DNA of 64,000 nt from Lacicoccus alkaliphilus DSM 16010. Its GTDB lineage: Bacteria; Bacillota; Bacilli; Staphylococcales; Salinicoccaceae. Position numbers and translations under genes: made by a program. Under the pieces are notes generated by a model that saw only the letters and a program-made list of their open reading frames with translations, had not been told where the DNA came from and made no database searches. Positions 56,327-64,000 of the stretch are shown here, piece by piece. The stretch's first letter is position 1; the number at the start of each line of letters is the position of its first letter. Location: contig NZ_FRCF01000004.1 in the NCBI RefSeq assembly GCF_900142805.1, positions 145,293-209,292 of the forward strand. Reading direction: 5' to 3'.

Positions 56327-59300
56327 ACAATATGAAGCGATCCACTACAGCGGCTCCGATATATTGATTTCGGCTGCAGCAGGCAGCGGGAAGACGACGG
56401 TGCTCGTGGAGCGGATCATCCGGAATATCGTCCACGGCCGGTATTCGGTCGATGAACTGCTCGTGTCCACTTTCACGAACATGAGCGCCCGGGATATGAA
56501 GGAGAAGATCGAAAAAGAGCTGCGAAAAAAATATATGGAAACGAACGATCCACGGCTGAGTGATGAAATATTGAAGCTGAATGAAGCGCATATTTCCACC
56601 CTGCACAGTTTCTGCCTTTATCTGATCAGGATGCATTATAATGTCATAGGCGTATCGCCGGACATGCGGACCCTCTCGGATATCGAAGGGCAGATCAGGC
56701 TGGACGGCGTCATCGACAGAGTGCTTGAAGACTATTATAAGGAAAGCACCGGGGCGTTTACGGATCTGACTTTCATGACGGCCTCCGATAAAAGCAACAG
56801 CGGCCTGCGGGATATCATCAAAAGCATGTATTTCACCGCCGTCGCGAGTCCCGAACCGCTCGATTACTTGAGGCGTCAGCTCGACCAGTATGAAAATGAT
56901 GCACATCTTGAAGGGATTTTGGAAGCATTCAATGAAATGGTAAGGCATAAACTGATTGCAATCGAGGCATCACTCCATGACCTTCATCAGGAATACTTGA
57001 CTGTGCATCACGAAGACATCAAGGAGACGCAGAAGCGTGATGCATTCGATGCACTGACGGACCTCATGAGGGCTGTGGAATTCGCACGGGAGGACAATCT
57101 GCAGGGCAGGGCGGTATCACTGCCGCCATTCAGCCTGAAAGACGGCCGGACGGCATTCTTCAAAAAAATCGCCGATCCGGAAGAAAAGGCCCATATCACG
57201 GATATGCAGAACAAGGTGAAGAAATCATATACAGAACTGCTTGCGCTGCCGGCATACACTTTGGATGATGCGGTGCGCGAGCTATCGCCGATGAATGAAA
57301 TGAACAATGTCCTGATCCACATCGTGATGGACGTGCTTGAGAAATTCAGGCATCAGAAACAGCTCCGGAACGAGATGGATTTTTCCGATTATGAACATTA
57401 CGCCCTGGCCATACTGAATGCCGACGACAATGAAGTGGCCGGAATCTACCGCAGCCAGTTCAAGGAGATCATGATCGATGAGTACCAGGATATCAACCGG
57501 GTGCAGGAAGCGATCATTTCACTCATAAAATCAGGGGGCGAAGCGGACGGCAACCTCTTCATGGTGGGCGACGTCAAACAGTCCATCTATAAGTTCAGGC
57601 AGGCCGATCCGTCGCTGTTCATCGAAAAGGCGAACCGCTTCGCCTCACCCGGCAGCGGCAGGATCATCAACCTGAACCATAACTTCAGGTCGAAGGGCGA
57701 AGTGCTCGAGATGACCAACAGCGTCTTTGAGCGGGTGATGGATGAGACGGTCGGGGAGATCGAATATGATGAGACCCAGAAGCTGGTGCAGGGTAATTAC
57801 CTGGATGCGCCGCCTGTCAGACAGGAAGTGCACGTGCTGGAAGAGGCGGAGGATTTCCGGGGCAATGCCGAAATCAGCCATATCATCGATGTCATCAAAG
57901 AGAAGGTCCGGCAGGGTGTGCGTTACAAGGACATCGTCATACTGACGCGCAATACACGTGACAATGAAGATTACCGGAGGATGCTGAGTGAAGCGGACCT
58001 GCCGGTCTATGTCAACAACCGGACAGGTTACCTCGATACGCTGGAAGTGCGCTCCCTGCTCAGCATATTGTCCATCATCGACAATCCGCTGCAGGATGAT
58101 CATTTCGTCGGCACCATGCGGCTCCCGCAGTTCCATTTCAGCGAGGAGGAAATCGCCCGCATCCGTTCCTCGTCCGATGCCGTTTATTTCTACGAAGCGG
58201 CACTCGGGTACGCAGAAGATGACGCGCTCCGGAACAGGCTCGGGGAATTCTTCATCGTGCTCGATGAGCTGCGCACACAGGCAAGATATTTGAGTGTGCC
58301 TGAACTGATCGATGAAATATATTACCAGTTCAATCTACTGGAGTACTTCTCGGGGCTGCCGGGGGGCCAGAACAGGCGTGCGAATCTGAACGGCCTCGTC
58401 GAAAAGGCGATGGAATTCGAGGAGATGTCGCATATTTCCCTCTATCAGTTCATCACGACGATTTCGAGGATGATTGCCGACGGACAGGATTTCGGCGAGG
58501 AGAATACAGTCTCGCCGGAGGATGACATCCTGCGTGTGATGACCATCCATGCCTCGAAGGGGCTCGAGTTCGAATATGTGATCTATGCCGGCATCCACCG
58601 GAACCTGAATTTCAGGGATCTGCAGGCAAGGGTCATCGTGCATGCAGATTACGGCATCGGTTTCAGGCGTTTCAACAGTGCGGACAATACGATCCTGCCG
58701 AGCATCCACTCGACCGTCATGCAGGAGTATATAAGGAAAGAGACGATCTCAGAGGAGATGCGCCTGATCTATGTGGCGATGACACGTGCGGTGGAGCAGC
58801 TGATCATCCCCGTCGTCTTCAAAAAAGGACAAAAGGAAAAATATCTGTACAGGGGCGGCATGGTGCTCGCAGATCACAGGCTGAACATCAACAGCGTACA
58901 GGAGCTGATATTTCCGGTGCTGAAATATCTGGACGGCAAAGGGTGTGATTTTCTGGAAATCACCGAAGTGGCGGTCATATCACCGGAAACGGAAGCGCCG
59001 GTCCATCACGTCTCTCCTGAAATGCTCGAAAATATGAAGGTGGGCGGGTCGCCGTCACTGTACACAAAGTTCAACTACAACTACCACAGCCCGGGTCTGA
59101 CCGATGTGGTCCACAAGGAATCCGTCACTGAAATCAAACGTAAGAACAGCACCCATCCCGATGACGCGAAGATCATCCGTCATACGAGGAAAGTCAATCT
59201 GAGGCAGCCCGACTTCATCGACCAGGGCGTCGAAGCCCCGATCTTCGGGACCGTCATGCATGAAGTGATGATGCATCTGTTGAACGACTGGCAGAAGTTT

Positions 59301-59759
59301 TCCGCACTTGATGCAGGGGCTGCAGAAGAATATATCGACCGGCTGATTGCAATGCTGCGCGAGCGTGAGGCATTTCTCACTGACGTCCATGTTTACAGGA
59401 TCAAGGATAACATTTCGAGGTTCTTCAACGATCCGGTGATGATGGGCCTGCTTGCTGAACAGAAGCAGATCCACACCGAGATCCCCTTCATCATGAATCA
59501 GCGGGCGATCGGCTATTCAGAGCACGCATCCCAGATCGTCCAGGGGATCATGGACTGCCTGCTCGAGATAGACGGGCACTACACGATCATCGACTATAAG
59601 ACGGACTGGGTGCCGCCGGGCGCCGACGAGAGTGACCTCGCGGAACGTTATCACACGCAGATGGAAATTTACCGCCGCTCTGCAGAAAAAGCACTGGGCA
59701 AAAAGGTGAGCGTATATCTGTATTTCTTTTTGTATGGAGCGATAAAAATTGAAGACTGA
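56307..59759 (+). CDS. addA: ATP-dependent helicase/nuclease subunit AddA (RexA)
   Basis: An 1150-residue UvrD-type 3'-5' helicase with a C-terminal nuclease domain. Walker A is AAAGSGKTTVL near residues 24-34; later helicase motifs are MIDEYQDINRVQE, VGDVKQSIYKFRQADP, HASKGLEFEYV and IYVAMTRA. The nuclease motif is IIDYKTDWV near residue 1105. Of the two adjacent ATG codons, 56307 fits GGGGTGG best; the upstream frame reads through the addB end. It overlaps the next gene by 11 bases. Confidence 0.95.
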   Translation: MVNWTDEQYEAIHYSGSDILISAAAGSGKTTVLVERIIRNIVHGRYSVDELLVSTFTNMSARDMKEKIEKELRKKYMETNDPRLSDEILKLNEAHISTLHSFCLYLIRMHYNVIGVSPDMRTLSDIEGQIRLDGVIDRVLEDYYKESTGAFTDLTFMTASDKSNSGLRDIIKSMYFTAVASPEPLDYLRRQLDQYENDAHLEGILEAFNEMVRHKLIAIEASLHDLHQEYLTVHHEDIKETQKRDAFDALTDLMRAVEFAREDNLQGRAVSLPPFSLKDGRTAFFKKIADPEEKAHITDMQNKVKKSYTELLALPAYTLDDAVRELSPMNEMNNVLIHIVMDVLEKFRHQKQLRNEMDFSDYEHYALAILNADDNEVAGIYRSQFKEIMIDEYQDINRVQEAIISLIKSGGEADGNLFMVGDVKQSIYKFRQADPSLFIEKANRFASPGSGRIINLNHNFRSKGEVLEMTNSVFERVMDETVGEIEYDETQKLVQGNYLDAPPVRQEVHVLEEAEDFRGNAEISHIIDVIKEKVRQGVRYKDIVILTRNTRDNEDYRRMLSEADLPVYVNNRTGYLDTLEVRSLLSILSIIDNPLQDDHFVGTMRLPQFHFSEEEIARIRSSSDAVYFYEAALGYAEDDALRNRLGEFFIVLDELRTQARYLSVPELIDEIYYQFNLLEYFSGLPGGQNRRANLNGLVEKAMEFEEMSHISLYQFITTISRMIADGQDFGEENTVSPEDDILRVMTIHASKGLEFEYVIYAGIHRNLNFRDLQARVIVHADYGIGFRRFNSADNTILPSIHSTVMQEYIRKETISEEMRLIYVAMTRAVEQLIIPVVFKKGQKEKYLYRGGMVLADHRLNINSVQELIFPVLKYLDGKGCDFLEITEVAVISPETEAPVHHVSPEMLENMKVGGSPSLYTKFNYNYHSPGLTDVVHKESVTEIKRKNSTHPDDAKIIRHTRKVNLRQPDFIDQGVEAPIFGTVMHEVMMHLLNDWQKFSALDAGAAEEYIDRLIAMLREREAFLTDVHVYRIKDNISRFFNDPVMMGLLAEQKQIHTEIPFIMNQRAIGYSEHASQIVQGIMDCLLEIDGHYTIIDYKTDWVPPGADESDLAERYHTQMEIYRRSAEKALGKKVSVYLYFFLYGAIKIED

Positions 59760-60849
59760 CAACAGACAACATATTTATTTTGTGATTGGAGCGGCGATAT
59801 TGCTGATCGGGCTGTATAACGGCCTGAGATATGCGATGCCGATTGACGTGGTCAACCCTTATGAGTACTTCCACGGTTCGGAACGGACGAATTTTCAGCT
59901 CGTGAACATCTTCATCGGCGGGGCGGTGGTGCCGCTCATTTCCATCGCCGCCGGTGCCCTGCTGATGACGTTCAGGGAAAGCCGCCCGGTCAATGTCATA
60001 CTGACACTGATCGTCATGCTGTTTTTCATAATGGTTTCAACGGTGTTCTTCTTCGGGTTTGACGTGCTGCCGGGCATCATCATCATGCTCCTCGCGGCCG
60101 CCCTCTTCATGAAGCTGGATAATAAGATCATACTGGCATCATTCGGATTCTTATTCGCCCTGCACCTTGTTTTTAACGGCTTCATCTTTCTGTGGGGCGG
60201 GTCCGGGCCGCCGGGTGACATCATCTACTCGAGCATCCAGCAGGTGAACCGCTTCAGCAGTGTCTTCGGCGGCTCTGATTACTTCGCCATCATCGGTTTG
60301 AACCTTGAAGTGTTCATGACCTACCAGCTCGGCAGCGGCTTCAGGTGGACTTTGACCATACTGCCGTGGATTTTTCTCGGCATGGTGCTCCAACAATCCG
60401 ATATCCGCGGGCTCACAAGGACTCACACGGGGATGATGATCGCCGTGGCAGCGGCGCTCACTATCGGCGGGCTCATGATAAAAATGATTGAAATCCTTTC
60501 AGTCGGTTCGTTCGCAGCAACCGGCCTCGCCACATATTTCGGCGGTCCGCTGCTTGGTGCCGGGTACTTCATGGGGCTGCTCTTGATCAGCATGCATGTT
60601 CCGGAAAAGGTGCGTGCGGTTCTCACAGCCGCGGGGACGAAAGGCCTCACCGTCTATGTTGCATTCAACTTTGTGATGATGCTTTTATTCTACGGGCCGG
60701 GACTCGGCCTGTTCGGGGAGGTTTCCATCATGACCACCGTCTTCACAGTCATTGTGGTGTATGCAGCCCTGATCGTCACCGCCGCGGTTTTGGAGCGATA
60801 TGATATCAAGACCCTGGAACAATTGAGTGTTGTGAATATTGGGAAATAA
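59749..60849 (+). CDS. polytopic membrane protein (DUF418/YeiB-like)
   Basis: A 366-residue protein with about ten membrane helices and a pattern resembling YeiB/DUF418 or acyltransferase-3-like proteins: a short cytosolic start, FIGGAVVPLISIAAGALLM-type helices and a conserved-looking WGGSGPPGDI loop near residues 149-158. I cannot assign a substrate. TTG 59749 with GGAG upstream overlaps the addA stop, so it is translated with addBA, although a role in DNA repair is not obvious. Confidence 0.6.
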   Translation: MKTDNRQHIYFVIGAAILLIGLYNGLRYAMPIDVVNPYEYFHGSERTNFQLVNIFIGGAVVPLISIAAGALLMTFRESRPVNVILTLIVMLFFIMVSTVFFFGFDVLPGIIIMLLAAALFMKLDNKIILASFGFLFALHLVFNGFIFLWGGSGPPGDIIYSSIQQVNRFSSVFGGSDYFAIIGLNLEVFMTYQLGSGFRWTLTILPWIFLGMVLQQSDIRGLTRTHTGMMIAVAAALTIGGLMIKMIEILSVGSFAATGLATYFGGPLLGAGYFMGLLLISMHVPEKVRAVLTAAGTKGLTVYVAFNFVMMLLFYGPGLGLFGEVSIMTTVFTVIVVYAALIVTAAVLERYDIKTLEQLSVVNIGK

Positions 60850-60909
60850 AAGAATTAAGGAATGATGTTTGGTATAATATATTTAAATCAAATTTAAGGA
60901 GAGAATTCC

Positions 60910-61812
60910 ATGAAATTTTTGACTTTTGAGTATAAAGGTAATACGTACTACGGGGTGAAAGTGAAACGTGAGGAAAGTGCATGGATCCTGCCAAAATTGT
61001 TTGCAGATTTTGGGGAAGAGGCCAACTATCCTGAAACTTTACTCGAAGGGATCTCAACTTATCACACACTGGATTTCCAGGAAATCGTCAGAAAGCTCGT
61101 TGAAAAAGCGGTGAAATCTTCTGATGCTGATAAATATAAGGCACCTTTCAATGATATAAAGTTCCTGTCGCCGGTCACGCCGCCGAATAACGTCATCGCA
61201 CTGGGCCGCAACTATAAGGCACATGCCAAAGAGATGAACAACAAAGTGGAAAGCCTGTATGTATTCACCAAGGCGGCATCAAGCCTGGAAGGTGACGAAG
61301 CGACGATACCGAACCATCAGGATATTACGAAGGAGCTGGACTATGAAGGTGAACTCGCCGTGGTCATCGGCAAGGAAGCATGGAAGATAGACGCCAGCAT
61401 GGCCCTTGATTATATTTACGGATACACGATCCTGAATGATATCACTGCACGTGAGATACAGAGGGAGCATGCACAGGCGTTCCTTGCCAAAAACCTGAAG
61501 GGCTCGGCACCGATGGGTCCTTTCATCGTCACAAAGGATGAGCTTCCGAATCCTGAAGCGACTTCCATAGTGACCAAAGTGAACGGGGAGATCAGACAGG
61601 ACGGATCGACGAGCGATATGGTATTGAAACTGGATGAACTCATCGCAGAAATTTCCAAATATGTCACATTACAGCCGGGGGACGTGATCGCAACCGGTAC
61701 GCCGAGCGGTGTCGGCGCCGGCATGAATCCGCCGCAGTTCCTGCAGCCTGGAGATGAAATCCGTGTTTCCATCAACGGAATCGGCACATTAACGACATAT
61801 ATTGAAAAATAG
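60910..61812 (+). CDS. fumarylacetoacetate hydrolase family protein
   Basis: A 300-residue FAH-family hydrolase/isomerase for small carbonyl acids such as acylpyruvates or 2-hydroxyhepta-dienedioates. The catalytic region has [13 protein letters not shown] near residues 98-110, the metal-binding Glu residues in [12 protein letters not shown] and the lid [11 protein letters not shown], then [14 protein letters not shown] at the end. TATAAT at 60873-60878 and AAGGAGAG before the ATG suggest its own promoter. I recall the same neighbour of addA in S. aureus. Confidence 0.92.
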   Translation: MKFLTFEYKGNTYYGVKVKREESAWILPKLFADFGEEANYPETLLEGISTYHTLDFQEIVRKLVEKAVKSSDADKYKAPFNDIKFLSPVTPPNNVIALGRNYKAHAKEMNNKVESLYVFTKAASSLEGDEATIPNHQDITKELDYEGELAVVIGKEAWKIDASMALDYIYGYTILNDITAREIQREHAQAFLAKNLKGSAPMGPFIVTKDELPNPEATSIVTKVNGEIRQDGSTSDMVLKLDELIAEISKYVTLQPGDVIATGTPSGVGAGMNPPQFLQPGDEIRVSINGIGTLTTYIEK

Positions 61813-61887
61813 CCCTTAAAATGATCCAGTGATCGATGTTATAATTGACAGGGATTATTCAAGATCGAACATGAAAGGAAAGAACAG

Positions 61888-62274
61888 ATGATACACTTAC
61901 ATTTGACCACCATCGTCATCGCAGTGATCTTGTATGTCATTGCACTGGTATTCTACATGAAAGACAGCCCGAACAATGCCGGGAAGATGTCCCACATGAT
62001 CTTACGCGCAGACTACATCTTCCTGATATTCAGCGGCTTGCTGGTATATGTTCAAAATATGGAAGGCATCAGCGCTTCCGACGGGCATATGATGTACGGC
62101 ATCAAAGTACTGCTCGGCATCGCCGCAGTCGGACTCATGGAGATGAGCCTCATCAGGGCGAACAAGAGCACTTCAGCGCCGAAGGGCATGACCATTGCAG
62201 CGGTCGCCTTGATCGTCGTCACCATCGGCGTGGGCATCTATCTTCCGCTTGGTCCATTGAGCGCGATGTTCTAA
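61888..62274 (+). CDS. yisL: YisL family membrane protein (UPF0344/DUF1516)
   Basis: A 128-residue protein with four membrane helices matching YisL: H-L-H near the start, MSHMILRADYIFLIFSGLLV in the middle (blocks MSHMILR, FLIFSG) and GMTIAAVALIVVTIGVG near the end. The function is unknown. GAAAGGAAAG precedes the ATG. A 9-10 bp stem terminator follows. Confidence 0.85.
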   Translation: MIHLHLTTIVIAVILYVIALVFYMKDSPNNAGKMSHMILRADYIFLIFSGLLVYVQNMEGISASDGHMMYGIKVLLGIAAVGLMEMSLIRANKSTSAPKGMTIAAVALIVVTIGVGIYLPLGPLSAMF

Positions 62275-62284
62275 TTTACCAATC

Positions 62285-62318
62285 AAACTGCAGATCATCT
62301 GTGATCTGCAGTTTTTTT
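62285..62318 (+). terminator. terminator after yisL
   Basis: AAACTGCAGATCA pairs with TGATCTGCAGTTT as a 13-bp stem followed by TTTT. Confidence 0.95.
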
Positions 62319-62410
62319 ATCGAATTTATGAACATTTGATGAAAACCGACCGAAAGAATTACTAATCTAGTATACTGGGTATGATATGAAACTAAAGGCA
62401 GGCATAGATA

Positions 62411-63844
62411 ATGAAAATAATTAAATTAGTGATGTCGGTGCTGCTTCTCGGCACGTCAATTTATACACCATCTACATACATATCGGCGAATGCACACACG
62501 CCGAATGATACGGAGCGGATCTACAGCATCGTGGTGGACCGCTTCCTGAATGCCGATGCTTCAACTGATGAGGGAGTACCCGAAGACGAGGATTCCGACC
62601 TGCGTTTCGGGGGCGACTTCACCGGCATCGAAGATAATCTCGAGTACATCAGCAGTATGGGATTCACAGCCATCCACCTCTCTCCGGTGTTCGATTTTGC
62701 CGAGGATGACCACCTCGGTTATGATGTCGAAAGCTATGAGTCGATCGATCCGGGCCTTGGTGGTGCAGAAGGGTTGAGCAGTCTCGTCGAAGCGGCGCAC
62801 GAAATGAATCTTGAAGTCATCGTGGATGTGCCCGCGGTCTCAGTCGGCGGCGGGGGCACCGTGGCGGAATTGAATGTCAACAGCATATACAGTGATTATA
62901 TCGAAGATAAGGACCTGGATATGCTGGATCTGACTGATCCGGCTGTGCAGGGCGACTACCGGGACACAATCGGGGAATTCGTGGATGAATTCAATATAGA
63001 CGGGCTTTCCATGATGATCGCCCAGGATGGGATCGACGCAGAGGAAATATTGCCCGTGGGGGTCAAGACCTACGGCTTCCGGACCACGGAAGAGGTCTCG
63101 GCAACCGGCTTTGACCATATGACGAGTGAAACGATGCGGCAGGCACTGTCTGAATCATACGCGACGGTGGACCGGGAGGTGCCGGAACTGCCTGAATCGG
63201 AACACATGCTGCTCGCGGATCATTGGTTCAGTGAACGGTTCACCTCGCATGCAGTGGAAGAGAACATGTTCCCCGGTACACGTGTCAAACAGTTGATGAC
63301 GTACCTCTACAGCCATACCGGCCCGATCAGCATGCTGTACGGTACGGAAGTGGCATTCAATGCGGAGACGATTCCGGAGATCCATCCGCAAATGGATCTG
63401 TGGACCGATCAGGAAATTGTAGAGTACATGGAACATATCAACAGGGTCTACAGCGACCACAAAAATGCATTCACCGGAAATCTTGAGACACTGCATCAGG
63501 GCGACGGCCATTATATTACACGTTACCATACGAACGATGTGGACTTCATTTTGAACATCAATGATACGAGTGAAACAAACGGCGTGAACCTTGACCTCGG
63601 TGATGTCGGGGAAGGGAAGGTGCTGAGCGGCATGCTGATCGGCGATATGATCAGAGCTTCAGCGCCTGGCGAGTACATCGTGGTGCTCGACCGTGAAGAG
63701 ACGGAACTTTATGCGGTCATAGAGGAGAGCGGCTTCAACAATGGCTATATCATTGCAAGCCTCCTCATATTCGGTGGATTTGCATTCTTCATCTTCTTTG
63801 CAGCAAGGAAAAACAAAAAATACAGAGCCAATATGAATAAATAA
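62411..63844 (+). CDS. membrane-anchored GH13 alpha-amylase-like protein, probably inactive
   Basis: A 477-residue protein of the alpha-amylase (GH13) fold. A signal peptide (cleavage likely after A-N-A, residues 26-28) and a C-terminal membrane helix (about 445-465) followed by K/R residues place the domain outside the cell. GH13 blocks are IYSIVVDRFLNAD, LRFGGDFTGIEDNLEYI and FTAIHLSPVF. The catalytic places look lost: FNIDGLSMM (D197-M202) has Ser and Met where R and the nucleophile Asp should be, and LADHWFSERF (269-277) lacks the His-Asp pair. The C-terminal beta domain is present. A binding or scaffold role is inferred. Confidence 0.83.
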   Translation: MKIIKLVMSVLLLGTSIYTPSTYISANAHTPNDTERIYSIVVDRFLNADASTDEGVPEDEDSDLRFGGDFTGIEDNLEYISSMGFTAIHLSPVFDFAEDDHLGYDVESYESIDPGLGGAEGLSSLVEAAHEMNLEVIVDVPAVSVGGGGTVAELNVNSIYSDYIEDKDLDMLDLTDPAVQGDYRDTIGEFVDEFNIDGLSMMIAQDGIDAEEILPVGVKTYGFRTTEEVSATGFDHMTSETMRQALSESYATVDREVPELPESEHMLLADHWFSERFTSHAVEENMFPGTRVKQLMTYLYSHTGPISMLYGTEVAFNAETIPEIHPQMDLWTDQEIVEYMEHINRVYSDHKNAFTGNLETLHQGDGHYITRYHTNDVDFILNINDTSETNGVNLDLGDVGEGKVLSGMLIGDMIRASAPGEYIVVLDREETELYAVIEESGFNNGYIIASLLIFGGFAFFIFFAARKNKKYRANMNK

Positions 63845-63850
63845 AAGGCA

Positions 63851-63877
63851 GACCCCGGGGGAACCCGGGGTCTTTTG
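63851..63877 (+). terminator. terminator after the GH13-like gene
   Basis: GACCCCGGG pairs with CCCGGGGTC, followed by TTTT. Confidence 0.88.
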
Positions 63878-63901
63878 CTATTGGGAGAGGGGAGTGTGTT
63901 T

Positions 63902-64000
63902 TTTTCGATTTGTAGAGGGAGGGGACGCCGTTCAAATCGAAAACGCGGATTGAAATCGATTTGGAGAGAGGGAAACGGCCGTTCAAATCGAAAACGCGGA
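63902..64000. repeat. 51-bp tandem repeat with internal inverted arms, running off the window
   Basis: Two units begin at 63906 and 63957, 51 bases apart. Both contain CGATTTG near the start and share the block CCGTTCAAATCGAAAACGCGGA (63928-63949 and 63979-64000, given here as a position pair with key part CAAATCGAAAACGCGG). In unit 1, TTTTCGATTTG (63902-63912) and CAAATCGAAAA (63933-63943) are perfect inverted arms. The second unit is cut by the window edge, so the copy number is unknown. Confidence 0.8.

Noticed and set aside
63902..64000. CRISPR array
   Set aside because: The two units repeat almost their whole 51-bp length and have no unrelated spacers of constant size, and there are no cas genes in the window.

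Overview
The window is a chromosomal stretch of a low-GC Gram-positive coccus of the family Staphylococcaceae. The evidence is the sufCDSUB order, an Ndh-2, SufB, SpsB and ornithine aminotransferase that look close to the Staphylococcus proteins, two seven-gene Mnh (Mrp) antiporter operons and addB-addA in the order known from Staphylococcus. By eye the base composition is near 50% GC, well above Staphylococcus itself. With two Na+/H+ antiporter operons this suggests a halotolerant relative such as Salinicoccus or Jeotgalicoccus (inference). There are no rRNA or tRNA genes, prophages, transposases or CRISPR arrays in view; it is mostly core genome with several RNA-based switches.

Layout. 1-7 kb: DUF4870 membrane protein, a mercaptopyruvate-type sulfurtransferase and the Fe-S assembly operon sufCDSUB behind a promoter region with a long-range inverted repeat. 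7-16 kb: heme O synthase (ctaB), an MFS exporter, a secreted M15 peptidase, a GRAM protein, a thioredoxin-like protein, a ~180-bp nested palindromic element, a FetAB-type metal exporter, DUF72, TauE/SafE and a YunD-type metallophosphatase. 16-23 kb: a lysine riboswitch driving an NhaC-family transporter (LysW type), then the yutD/DUF3055/yutE/yutF block, a 2-hydroxyacid dehydrogenase, a cupin, bioY under a BirA operator, and Fe-S/thiol genes (yuzD, nfu, yuzB, an A-type carrier). 23-27 kb: ndh, yuiB, pepA and a thioesterase. 27-39 kb: two complete mnhABCDEFG operons placed tail to tail. 39-45 kb: cyclophilin, two small proteins, an S1-domain protein, rocD and two tandem glutamate dehydrogenases. 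45-50 kb: two tandem tryptophan T-box leaders and trpDCFBA, with trpE and trpG missing from the operon. 50-64 kb: pgi, a VTT membrane protein, signal peptidase I, addB-addA, a polytopic membrane protein, a fumarylacetoacetate hydrolase-type enzyme, YisL, a membrane-anchored GH13 pseudo-amylase and the start of a 51-bp tandem repeat.

The genes fit an aerobic, salt-exposed organism. Ndh-2, heme O synthesis and a glutamate/ornithine catabolic block feed respiration. The Mnh complexes use the proton gradient for Na+ extrusion. SufCDSUB, Nfu and the A-type carrier build Fe-S clusters, and AddB is one likely client through its four-cysteine cluster motif. Amino-acid and vitamin supply is controlled by cis elements legible in the sequence: a lysine riboswitch, Trp T-boxes and a BirA site.

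The most unusual observations are the tandem Trp T-boxes on an operon lacking trpEG, the structured leader of mnh1, the nested palindromic element at 11.05-11.23 kb, the GH13 protein that appears to have lost its catalytic residues, the YuzD homologue without its CxxC, and the 51-bp repeat at the right edge. I found no convincing wholly new multigene system.
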